45,802 nt of DNA from Nitritalea halalkaliphila LW7 (GTDB taxonomy: Bacteria; Bacteroidota; Bacteroidia; Cytophagales; Cyclobacteriaceae), in NCBI RefSeq assembly GCF_000265075.1, contig NZ_AJYA01000008.1:1-45802 (forward strand), written 5' to 3'. Under the pieces are notes generated by a model. That model did no database searches and was not told the DNA's origin. It saw only the letters and a program-made list of their open reading frames with translations. Positions 38,053-45,802 of the stretch are shown here, one piece after another; position 1 is the first letter of the stretch, and each line of letters begins with the position of its first letter. A program made the position numbers and the translations under genes.

Positions 38053-40375
38053 ATGACGACGCAGACATTCACCCCCGTGGAGCAAGCCTTCCATGCACAG
38101 GCCGGCAGCCAGCATCAGCACCCGAGTTCCTTATGTGTTAGTTGACAACTTCCCCAAGCTGGGGCTACTCACCGCATGTCGGTTTTTAGAGTGGGTTTCG
38201 GCTAATCCCGAGGGGGTAGTCAGCTTGCCCACCGGAAAAACACCCGAATATTTTATAAAATGGACCCAGTTTTTACTACGGGAGTGGGATAGCCCGAAGG
38301 GCAAAGCGATCCGGAAGGAAAATGGCTTGGAAAAACTTGCCAAGCCCGTACTTTCTGGTCTCCACTTCGTGCAAATCGATGAGTTTTTCCCCATCAGCGC
38401 ACGTCAGAAAAACAGCTTTCACCATTATGTGGAGGAATTTTATCTGAAGGGTTTCGGCTTGAAGCGCGAAAATGCGCTTTTAATAAACTGCGACGAAATT
38501 CCGCTAGCGGAGGGCAAGCATTTCTCAGAGGTTTTTCCCGATTTACGGGTAGACCTTTCTTTGCGCTTCCGCGAAGCGCAAAACCAGCAGGAAGCCCTCC
38601 AACAGGAATCCATCTATCGGATCGATCAGTGGTGTGGCGCTTATGAGGAGAAAATTCGCGCCATGGGAGGAATCGGCTTCTTCCTCGGGGGCATCGGTCC
38701 GGATGGACATATCGCCTTTAATACACGGGGCTCGCATCGCTACAGTGTGACGCGCCTGACGGAAACGAATTTTGAAACACAGGCGGTGGCGGCAGGTGAC
38801 CTAGGGGGGATCGAAGTATCTGCTAATCGCCTGGTGATCACCATAGGTTTAGAAACGATTACCTATAAGCCGGATGCTGTGGCCATCATCATCGCCGCGG
38901 GAGAGGCGAAGGCCGGTATCATCAAGGAGAGCCTAGAACAGCCGCTATCGAACCGATTTCCTGCCACCGTCCTGCAGGTGCTGCCCAACAGCCGCTTTTA
39001 TTTGACGAAAGGGGCCGCATGTAGGCTGCGGGATGAGGTCGATCGCTACTACCAGACGGGCCCCTGGAATGATGCGAAAACCGATCGCGCAGTGATGGAT
39101 TTATGTAAAAAATTAGGTAAATATGGTCACCGTATCACCCTAGACGAGCTCAAGCAGGATCCTTATACGCGGCTGATTCCGGACCTTTCCGAAGAGACCA
39201 TTTCCCAGGTCAGCGCCCGCATGATCGAAAAGCTGAATAGAGGCATCGAAAAGGAAACGCATCAGGTGCTGCTGCACACAGGGCCTCACCATGACGACAT
39301 TTCACTGGGGATTTTGCCCCATATTACGAACCAACTAAACGAACGGAGTAATGATGCGCATTTCGCAGTGCTGACCTCTGGGTTTACGGCAGTGACGAAT
39401 CGCTTCGTGATCGATACACTCATCGAAACCAAGCGCCTGCTCGATGAGGAACAAATTCAAATGGTCAAGTACGAAGATTTCTTTCGCAGCGGGTATAAGT
39501 TGAAAACCGATAAAGACGTGTACCATTACCTGACGAATGTCGCCTCAGAGCAGGAGCGGGAGCGGCTGCGTGGCCTGTGCCATCGCGTAGTGCGTGCCTT
39601 AGTTGAAATTTTCGCGATTCCCGATCGCCAGAAATTGCGTGAAACCATAAATGAGGTCATCTCCGTGCTCCGAAATTCCTACGATGGCGAAAAAAACCCG
39701 CCAAAAATCCAAAAGTTGAAAGGGATGATTCGGGAGTTTGAGGAAGAGTTGGTCTGGGCACACTTCGGGGTACAAGTCAAGCATGTGCATCATTTGCGTT
39801 TAGGCTTTTACACAGGAGATATTTTCACGGAGCAGCCCGAGCGCAAGCGGGATGTGGAGCCGATTTTAGCGCTCTTTCGTCAGGTGAATCCCACGAAAAT
39901 TTCTTTGACCCTAGACCCAGAGGGCTCGGGGCCAGACACCCACTATAAAGTGCTGCAGGCTACGGCTGAGGCTGTGCGACAGTGGAGTAAAGAGCGGGAC
40001 TGTAGCGACCTGCGCATCATCGGCTACCGAAATGTCTGGTTCCAGTTCCAAGCCGATGAAAGTGATGTAATCGTACCGGTTTCCTTGGGCGATATGTCGG
40101 TGATGGAAGACAGTTTTGCGAACTGTTACCTCAGCCAGGTGCATGCATCCTTTCCCAGCTATGCCCATAATGGCAAGTTCAGCACTATCGCTAAGCGCAC
40201 TTGGGTCAGCCAGTTGAATGACATGCAGCTGCTTCTAGGTAAAAATTATTTTTACCTGCATGAGACTGCGCAGGTGCGCGCCAGCCATGGCTTGATTTTC
40301 TTTAAGGATATGGATGTGCCTACTTTTCTGGCGCATGCGCGTGCTTTAGAAAAAACGATGGAAGGGCTTCTATGA
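38053..40375 (+). CDS. Glucosamine-6-phosphate deaminase-like protein fused to a PIG-L/LmbE domain
   Basis: The N-terminal half (to about residue 330) is NagB-like: S-L-P-T-G-K-T-P-E-Y-F, V-Q-I-D-E-F-F-P-I and G-G-I-G-P-D-G-H-I-A-F-N with the active-site Asp and His. The C-terminal half is PIG-L/LmbE-like, with zinc motif G-P-H-H-D-D-I-S-L-G. NagB turns glucosamine-6-P into fructose-6-P and ammonia; PIG-L enzymes remove N-acetyl groups from GlcNAc conjugates. The combination would suit deacetylation followed by deamination; fused NagB/PIG-L proteins exist in Bacteroidota. ATG 38053 gives the better start, but needs one extra base removed near 38093-38125; otherwise it starts at ATG 38093. About 760-774 residues. 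Confidence 0.8.
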
Positions 40376-40456
40376 GATCGTTAAACCCATTACATGAATC
40401 TATTTTCTCACCTATAGAACCTATGCAGCAGCGTGGAGGCGCTGCTGCTTTTTCAC

Positions 40457-41386
40457 ATGAAGCGAATAGCACTTCCTATTTTAGGCATTGACATCGGGGG
40501 TACCAGCACGAAGGCAGCCCTCTACCAGGAGGGTACCTTGCGCCAGCACCGGCGCATAGCCACGCCTACCTCAGCCAGTGGAGAGGACTTCTACGCCTTC
40601 CTCTGCGCGCTTATCCAAGAGGAACTGGAGCGAGAAATGCTGGGAGGCATCGCGCTCGCTAGTCCTGGACTTATCGACGTACAGGGCGGGCGTGTCCTGC
40701 AGGTGAACAATCTTGCTGGCTTAGAAAACTTTCCCCTGTGTGCACGTTTGGAAGCGCGTTTTGGGCTTCCGGTAAGGCTGGAAAATGATGCGAATGCGCA
40801 TGCGTACGCAGAACATAAAAACGGCGCTGCTCAGGGCAGTGAGAGTAGCGTTACTCTCTCCCTAGGCACCGGCCTGGGGGGAGGAATCGTCATGCAAGAC
40901 CAGCTCGTACGTGGCGTATTCTCTGCCGCCGGCGAATGGTGCAGCGTCCCCTATCTGGAGGGCACCTTCGAAACCTACTGCTCTTCGGTATTTTTTTTTC
41001 GCGAATACCAGGGCAGTCCAGAGGCATGCTTTCAGGCCGCCCGCGCAGGTGAGTCGAGGGCCCTGCTGCACTGGGAAACTTTCGGCCGGCATCTGGGGGC
41101 ACTGGCGCAGGTAATCGCCTCAGTGCTGGCGCCCGAATGCATCGTCTTCAGTGGCACCATCAGCCGCGCTTTCCCCCTCTTCGAAGGAGCGCTCCGAGAG
41201 ACCTTTCAGCAGCATCCCTATCCGCTGCTGCGTACTCGGACGCAGATCCGGCAGGCAGCCCTTTCCGAAAGTGGGGTGATCGGGGCAGCCTCTTATTTGC
41301 GCATGCGCAAAAGCACCCTCAGCAGACTTCCCCACCCCACATTCTTCGCTGATTTCGGCTATTTAATACAGAATTGTATTTTCTGA
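40457..41386 (+). CDS. ROK family sugar kinase
   Basis: Cytoplasmic sugar kinase or kinase-like protein. The ATP-binding motif is G-I-D-I-G-G-T-S-T-K; A-L-A-S-P-G-L-I-D, N-D-A-N-A-H-A-Y-A-E with the catalytic Asp, and S-L-G-T-G-L-G-G-G-I are typical ROK motifs. The usual zinc-binding C-x-C-G-x-x-G-C-x-E is replaced by F-E-T-Y-C-S-S-V-F-F-F. ATG 40457 (M-K-R-I-A-L-P-I-L) is preferred over GTG 40433. The last about 27 residues after Y-L-R-M-R look unlike the family and may result from a missed frame break. Next to the NagB fusion it probably phosphorylates glucose, glucosamine or GlcNAc. Confidence 0.82.
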   Translation: MKRIALPILGIDIGGTSTKAALYQEGTLRQHRRIATPTSASGEDFYAFLCALIQEELEREMLGGIALASPGLIDVQGGRVLQVNNLAGLENFPLCARLEARFGLPVRLENDANAHAYAEHKNGAAQGSESSVTLSLGTGLGGGIVMQDQLVRGVFSAAGEWCSVPYLEGTFETYCSSVFFFREYQGSPEACFQAARAGESRALLHWETFGRHLGALAQVIASVLAPECIVFSGTISRAFPLFEGALRETFQQHPYPLLRTRTQIRQAALSESGVIGAASYLRMRKSTLSRLPHPTFFADFGYLIQNCIF

Positions 41387-41448
41387 CCCGTATCTTTTAG
41401 CCCCAGTAAAATATTTAGTAACTTGCTGCTCTAAAACTGGACGCTATT

Positions 41449-42816
41449 ATGATTTATAATTCCATCATCGAGACCATTGGGAACACGCCCCTGGTTCGCT
41501 TAAACAAGGTCAATGCTGGTATCCCTGGAGAGATTCTGGTGAAAGTAGAATATTTTAATCCCGGAAACTCCATGAAGGATCGCATGGCTATTAAGATGGT
41601 GGAAGATGCCGAAAAGGCGGGCATCCTAAAACCCGGCGGCACCATCATCGAAGGGACCAGTGGAAACACAGGCATGGGGCTGGCACTGGCGGCTATCGCC
41701 AAAGGCTACCGCTGCATCTTCACCATGGCCGACAAGCAGTCCAAAGAAAAGATCGACATTCTCCGTGCGGTGGGTGCTGAGGTGATCGTGTGCCCTACGA
41801 ATGTCAGCCCAGAGGATCCACGCAGCTACTATTCGGTAGCACGTAAGTTAAATGCCGACATTCCGAATTCTTTCTACCCGAACCAGTACGATAACCTGTC
41901 GAATGCACAGGCGCACTATGAGACCACAGGCCCTGAAATCTGGAAGGATTCTGAAGGAAAAATCACCCATTACGCCGCTGGTGTGGGCACGGGAGGCTCT
42001 ATGTGCGGCACGGCCCGCTACCTGAAGGAGCAGAACCCCGCGATCGTCACCGTGGGCATCGACACCTACGGATCGGTCTTCAAAAAATACAAAGAAACAG
42101 GTGTTTTCGATGAAAACGAGGTCTATCCCTATCTCACCGAAGGCATCGGAGAAGACATCCTGCCGAAAAATGTCGACTTCGACATGATCGACCATTTTAT
42201 TAAAGTCACCGATAAAGATGCCGCCGTCATGACGCGCCGTCTTAGCCGAGAAGAGGGCCTATTCATCGGCTGGTCCTGTGGCGCTGCTGTACATGGTGCC
42301 CTCGAATATGCCCGCCAAAACCTGAAAGAGGGCGACCGCATGGTCATCATCCTTCCCGACCACGGCACGCGCTACCTCGGTAAGGTCTATAACGATGACT
42401 GGATGCGAAACCATGGCTTCCTAGAAGATAAGCAGTTCGCTACGGCCCGAGATATCTTAGCCGCTCGAAATGGCAGCTTCACCCTGCATGCGGTCAGAAA
42501 AGATACCACCGTACGGGAAGCGATCCAGCTGATGCACTCCAGCAGCGTTTCGCAGATCCCTGTGCTGGACGGACAGCATGTGGTCGGCTCGATCACAGAC
42601 AGCAAACTACTCTCCCGCATCATCGAAAACCCAGATTTGCGCGAGCAGCAAGTAGAAGCGGTCATGGAACCTTCCATGAAATTCGTTGCGCTGGACAGCA
42701 CGCTAGATGTACTCAGCTCCATGGTCGATAAAGAGAAGGCCGTATTGGTGCGTGACACCCAGGATCAGGTGCACATTATCACCAAGCATGACCTGCTGGA
42801 GGCCATGACGCGCTAA
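41449..42816 (+). CDS. Cystathionine beta-synthase with C-terminal CBS domains
   Basis: A PLP enzyme joining serine (or activated serine) and homocysteine, or making cysteine. The PLP lysine is in N-P-G-N-S-M-K-D-R; the phosphate loop is G-T-S-G-N-T-G and G-V-G-T-G-G-S is conserved. Residues about 340-455 form a pair of CBS domains (S-S-S-V-S-Q-I-P-V-L-D; K-A-V-L-V-R-D) that often bind adenosyl ligands. The 455-residue length matches CBS proper rather than cysteine synthase (about 310). Intact, with TATCTTTT at 41391 as possible -7 element. It could use the homocysteine made by AhcY. Confidence 0.9.
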   Translation: MIYNSIIETIGNTPLVRLNKVNAGIPGEILVKVEYFNPGNSMKDRMAIKMVEDAEKAGILKPGGTIIEGTSGNTGMGLALAAIAKGYRCIFTMADKQSKEKIDILRAVGAEVIVCPTNVSPEDPRSYYSVARKLNADIPNSFYPNQYDNLSNAQAHYETTGPEIWKDSEGKITHYAAGVGTGGSMCGTARYLKEQNPAIVTVGIDTYGSVFKKYKETGVFDENEVYPYLTEGIGEDILPKNVDFDMIDHFIKVTDKDAAVMTRRLSREEGLFIGWSCGAAVHGALEYARQNLKEGDRMVIILPDHGTRYLGKVYNDDWMRNHGFLEDKQFATARDILAARNGSFTLHAVRKDTTVREAIQLMHSSSVSQIPVLDGQHVVGSITDSKLLSRIIENPDLREQQVEAVMEPSMKFVALDSTLDVLSSMVDKEKAVLVRDTQDQVHIITKHDLLEAMTR

Positions 42817-42862
42817 ATGGCCGTCTGCAGCTGCAGATTCGCAAATAAAAAGTAAATAACAG

Positions 42863-42903
42863 CACCCTCGTGACTCCTCCTTGCGTAAGGATGCACGAGG
42901 GTG
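42863..42903. promoter_or_regulatory. Strong hairpin between CBS and the membrane protein gene
   Basis: CACCCTCGTG (42863-42872) pairs perfectly with CACGAGGGTG (42894-42903); an inner CCTT/AAGG stem closes around GCGT. No T run follows, so it is not a classic terminator. It reaches to 13 bases before ATG 42916. Confidence 0.5.
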
Positions 42904-42915
42904 AACCGTTTTCCT

Positions 42916-43605
42916 ATGGAAGAGCAAGCGATCAAAAGAGCCTTACAAGCCGCTGAAAAGGCGCCAGACTACTCCCTGGCAGGACAGCGCGCCTGGAAAT
43001 TATTCAAAGAGAATGCCTGGATGAGCTTCGTCTATGGCATGGGAATCGTGGCGGCCCTCTTGCTACTGGTCCTCGAATACCCCGCCGTGTACCTGATTTT
43101 TAGCGTCCTCGTCCTTCCCCCTCTCTGCTTTGGCTTCTACCTCGTCGCGAATAAAAAACATCAGGGAGAGCCCATCGTCTACACAGACTTTTATCAGGGC
43201 TTTCGCTTCATGTATCCTGCCGTGTCGGTCTGGCTGATCGGACAGGCCGCCACCTTAGTGGGCGCTTTTTTACTTGTACTCCCCGGAGTCTATTTGTTAG
43301 TAGCCTTTAGCTATGGAAGCCTAGTCGCTTTATTTTTCGGCTTGGATCCCCTGCGCTCCCTCCTGCTCAGCGCGCAGCTTATTCATAAACACTGGCTACA
43401 CTTTCTCCTCATCGGAGGTAGTGTCTATGCGCTAAATTTAGTGGCCTCCTTCCTCACCTTAGGACTTGGGCTCGCACTCACCCTGCCGCTCAGCTTTTAC
43501 TTTTACTACTTCCTATTTTACGAACAAATCGGCCAGTATGCGCTAGAAGAAGAAGAAGAAGAAACCATAAACACGGAGGAAGAAAGCGAAAATCCCTTCT
43601 TCTAA
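42916..43605 (+). CDS. Integral membrane protein, hypothetical
   Basis: About 229 residues from ATG 42916, which is chosen over GTG 42901 because the latter lies in the 3' arm of a perfect hairpin. A charged N-terminal helix is followed by five to six membrane segments in pairs (V-A-A-L-L-L-L-V-L; V-L-V-L-P-P-L-C-F-G-F-Y-L-V; G-A-F-L-L-V-L-P-G-V-Y-L-L; the last near F-Y-F-Y-Y-F-L-F). The acidic tail carries a run of Glu. The layout resembles DUF975/YciC-like membrane proteins, but I cannot assign it firmly. It converges on the batA operon. Confidence 0.6.
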   Translation: MEEQAIKRALQAAEKAPDYSLAGQRAWKLFKENAWMSFVYGMGIVAALLLLVLEYPAVYLIFSVLVLPPLCFGFYLVANKKHQGEPIVYTDFYQGFRFMYPAVSVWLIGQAATLVGAFLLVLPGVYLLVAFSYGSLVALFFGLDPLRSLLLSAQLIHKHWLHFLLIGGSVYALNLVASFLTLGLGLALTLPLSFYFYYFLFYEQIGQYALEEEEEETINTEEESENPFF

Positions 43606-43638
43606 ACAGAGAAAGAGGGACCTTACGTTTTTTCGTTC

Positions 43639-43677
43639 TTATTTTTCGCCTAGCGGCAAAGCATACTTGGCCCACAT
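43639..43677 (-). other. Twelve-codon ORF behind batA with strong ribosome-binding site
   Basis: After the batA stop, GGAGGAGA precedes ATG 43677 by 5 bases, opening M-W-A-K-Y-A-L-P-L-G-E-K to TAA 43639-43641. It sits where batB is normally found and may be a relic or chance ORF. Confidence 0.25.
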
Positions 43678-43699
43678 CAGCACGTCTCCTCCAGAGGGG

Positions 43700-44745
43700 T
43701 TAATCCATCAGGAAGTTGTTCAAGAACGTGTTTTTCAGACCCAGCCAAACGAAGAAGCTGATGAGCCCCCAAAAGAGGTACACCCGATAAAAATCTACGG
43801 TCTCCTTATACCGTGACTCGATAATCTCAGACTTCTCTAAGGCGTCGATTTCATCGAAAATGCGATCTAGCGCATCGTTCTCCGTGGCGCGGAAAAACTG
43901 CCCTCCTCCCAGCTCCGCGATATCACGCAGGGTGGTCTCATCTAAGTAACTCTCGATCATCTGGGGGCGACCGAAAAAATCTTGCCCATAGGGCACCATA
44001 CCATCTTTCCCCACTGCGATGGTATGAATTTTAATGTCTAAGGCAGAGGCCAGCTGTGCCGCATAAATCGGATCCACATTACCGGCGTTATTTTCTCCAT
44101 CACTGAGCAGCACCATCACCCGGGAATTTTCCATGTCCTCCTTCATTCGGTTAGCACCTGCCGCGATGGCAGAGCCGATGGCGGTGCCCTTCGCATCCAT
44201 CATGTTAAAGGTAATGTCATTTATCAGGTCGGAGAGCAGTTCGTAGTCTGTCGTCAGCGGCGCCAGCGAAAAGGCCTCCCCTGCGAACACTACGATGCCG
44301 ATACGATCCCCCACCCGTCCTCGGATAAAGTCCTTCGCCACAGTTTTTACCACTTCCAGGCGATTCGGCGTGAAATCCTGCAGATCCATCGACTCCGAAA
44401 TATCCAGCACCAGCATAATATCGATTCCCTCTGTGTACTGCTCCACCCGCTCATTCGTTTTCTGCGGACGCGCCAGCGCCACGGTGAGTAAAATCATGCT
44501 CAACAAATAATAAAAGGTGGGCACCAGCCGCAGATAGGTCCACACATTCTGCATGGTCTTCTTTCCCGGAATGGACAGGTCGAGCACCGGGTTTTCAGGA
44601 TCTTGATAAACTTTCGGATCAGCAGGAGCAGGGGCACGGCCCAAAGCAAATGCAAAGCCCAGAGGTTTTCCCACTCATAGGAGCGGAAGGTATCTGGCGC
44701 GAACCAGAAAAAGGAGAAAAAGTCGGACAGGCTATTTACTTTCAT
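43700..44745 (-). CDS. batA: BatA-type von Willebrand factor A membrane protein, frameshifted
   Basis: Two N-terminal membrane segments (W-A-L-H-L-L-W-A-V-P-L-L-L-L-I and T-F-Y-Y-L-L-S-M-I-L-L-T-V-A-L-A-R-P) precede a von Willebrand A domain with MIDAS D-I-S-E-S, T-A-I-G-S-A-I and L-L-S-D-G-E-N-N. A C-terminal membrane segment (Y-L-F-W-G-L-I-S-F-F-V-W-L-G-L) follows. One G is missing near 44605: I-R-K-F-I-K joins D-P-E-N-P-V-L-D. The start is ATG 44745, giving about 349 residues. Bat (Bacteroides aerotolerance) proteins act in envelope and oxidative-stress functions together with a MoxR ATPase and a DUF58 protein. The latter is upstream in the same operon. Confidence 0.87.
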
Positions 44746-44793
44746 GCGTACTGGCAGCTATTTTTTGAGCAAAAGTTTCTTCGCAGATGGCTT

Positions 44794-45642
44794 TTAATTC
44801 TTGGCAGGCGCGTGCGCTTTCGGCCGAAGCGGAGGCGCCGCATAGATGATGGCTTCGATGGCGCGGAATTCCTTCAGCAGGGCCTTATTCTCCATAAAAT
44901 CAGCGATTTCAGAAGCAGTCCACTCGCGGAAAGGCCTTTGATTGAGATGCTGCATGTAGGCGCGCCACAAGCCCAAGAGCTCGTCTGCCTTTTCCATAGT
45001 AGGGGCCTCCAAGAAGGCTTCTTCCGTCTGCTGCCACTTGGTTTTAAAGCGCTTGTAGCGTCTTTTCTCCAAGAAGACTCTCCATCTTTGGCGCAGCCGA
45101 TCCCCATAGACATAGAGGAGACCTGCTAACACGGCGATGAAAACGAGCCCTAAGATACCCCAGAGCCAGATATTAAAGCCTTTCGGCACTTCCTGGTAGG
45201 TGTTTAGCGAGAGTAAGTCCAAAGATTCGGGAAGGGCGCGCAGCACAAACTGCGTGGCGATAGGAAAGGGGATTTCGGCCTCATAGATCAGGCTATCAAA
45301 CTCCTGAAGGGCGAACACGGGAAGGGCCAAGCTGAGCACACTATCCATCTCGAAGTGCGTGATGCGGTAGACTACGGAGTCGAGCGTCAGCCCGTCGGAG
45401 GTGCTGCTCGGGAAGGTTTGGCGTCCTAAAAGGACAAAAGGGGCATAGCTGTAGGTGCTGTCTGGGAAGACCACATTCAGCTGCTCCGGATAGCGCGCCT
45501 TTAAAACAAAGTGAGCAGGCTGGCCGATTTTCAGGGAATCTTCCATAAAATAGCCCCACACCTCCGCGTTTTGGCCGAAGGCCGGAGCCGAAAAGAGCCC
45601 GAAGGTTCCGTAAATAAGGAAGGCGATTAAGCGTTTAACCAC
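44794..45642 (-). CDS. Membrane protein of the Bat operon, hypothetical
   Basis: A signal peptide (cleavage near A-F-G-Q), a periplasmic beta-rich domain of about 140 residues, one membrane segment (I-W-L-W-G-I-L-G-L-V-F-I-A-V-L-A-G-L-L), then a basic, helical cytosolic part (about 95 residues). This is the layout of the protein usually encoded between DUF58 and BatA in Bacteroidota. The start GTG 45642 overlaps the DUF58 stop, so translation is coupled. It probably helps assemble the Bat/MoxR complex at the membrane; this is inferred from context. Confidence 0.7.
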   Translation of the reverse strand: MVKRLIAFLIYGTFGLFSAPAFGQNAEVWGYFMEDSLKIGQPAHFVLKARYPEQLNVVFPDSTYSYAPFVLLGRQTFPSSTSDGLTLDSVVYRITHFEMDSVLSLALPVFALQEFDSLIYEAEIPFPIATQFVLRALPESLDLLSLNTYQEVPKGFNIWLWGILGLVFIAVLAGLLYVYGDRLRQRWRVFLEKRRYKRFKTKWQQTEEAFLEAPTMEKADELLGLWRAYMQHLNQRPFREWTASEIADFMENKALLKEFRAIEAIIYAAPPLRPKAHAPAKN

Positions 45643-45802
45643 GTTTCATGGATTTATTTCTGCTTTTAAACAGGTCGATGAGCGGAAGGACGATGTCATC
45701 ACGGCTGTTCAACTGCAGGTAATTGATTTGATTTTTTTTACATAATTCACTGCAGCTTTTCACGATCGGTCGTGAACGTGTCAGCGATGCGCTTGGAGAA
45801 GG
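45635..45802 (-). CDS. DUF58 protein, C-terminal end only, frameshifted
   Basis: The visible end reads F-S-K-R-I-A-D-T-F-T-T-D-R-E-K-L, then after a break near 45745 L-C-K-K-N-Q-I-N-Y-L-Q-L, D-I-V-L-P-L-I-D-L-F-K-S-R-N-K and TAA 45635-45637. This resembles the end of DUF58 proteins, which sit between the MoxR ATPase and BatA. The position upstream of the Bat membrane protein supports the call. The gene continues beyond the window. Confidence 0.6.
   Translation of the reverse strand, partial: PSPSASLTRSRPIVKSCSELCKKNQINYLQLNSRDDIVLPLIDLFKSRNKSMKRG

Overview
This window looks like a draft chromosomal segment from a member of the Bacteroidota, most likely of the Cytophagales/Cyclobacteriaceae type. 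The family-level guess is an inference. Evidence for the phylum is the TAnnTTTG type -7 promoter element ahead of several genes, short lipoproteins with N-terminal Cys lipoboxes, and characteristic families: DUF5916, DUF6252, CtlX, WbqC, a BatA/DUF58 operon, an NtrX/NtrY-like pair with GAFTDA, and a NagB/PIG-L fusion. LpxH indicates a lipid A outer membrane.

Region 1-4623 is accessory. It holds the 3' part of a large RHS/YD-repeat polymorphic toxin gene whose AT-rich tip resembles polymorphic toxin type 44. A small lipoprotein gene that could be its immunity partner follows. Next come the truncated start of an unknown gene, an IS3-family orfA remnant, and a decayed second copy of about 0.6-0.7 kb of the RHS core. 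The toxin gene carries a one-base frameshift and ends at a TAG, beyond which 18 in-frame codons still encode what looks like the family's terminal motif.

Region 4639-10324 (minus strand) has two lipoproteins, a membrane protein paired with a PaaE-type ferredoxin reductase, and a DUF5916 outer-membrane protein. Region 10501-17189 has purB, converging on ctlX, then the operon mutT-tsaC/sua5-wbqC-clpC. Region 17267-19686 (plus) is the overlapping trio mltG-thioesterase-yihY. Region 19879-23941 has a dienoyl-CoA-reductase-like SDR, a lipoprotein, ahcY and birA.

Region 23978-27851 has rsfS, ftsH, lpxH and a SlyD-like FKBP. Region 28067-30791 is an NtrX/NtrY-like two-component system. Region 30930-33652 has a lipoprotein and an LpxH-like phosphoesterase translationally coupled to a glycosyltransferase. 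Region 33804-37052 has a GH63-type glucosidase overlapping rnhB. Region 37136-43605 has an outer-membrane protein, an amino-sugar module (NagB/PIG-L fusion plus ROK kinase), cystathionine beta-synthase and a membrane protein. Region 43639-45802 (minus) is the end of a DUF58-membrane protein-batA operon.

At least 23 single-base frame breaks interrupt otherwise well conserved genes, including near-essential ones. About 19 of them look like missing bases. I read this mainly as sequencing error and give whole-gene coordinates across the breaks. No tRNA, rRNA, CRISPR array or replication origin was seen. No stretch over 300 bases lacks a gene.
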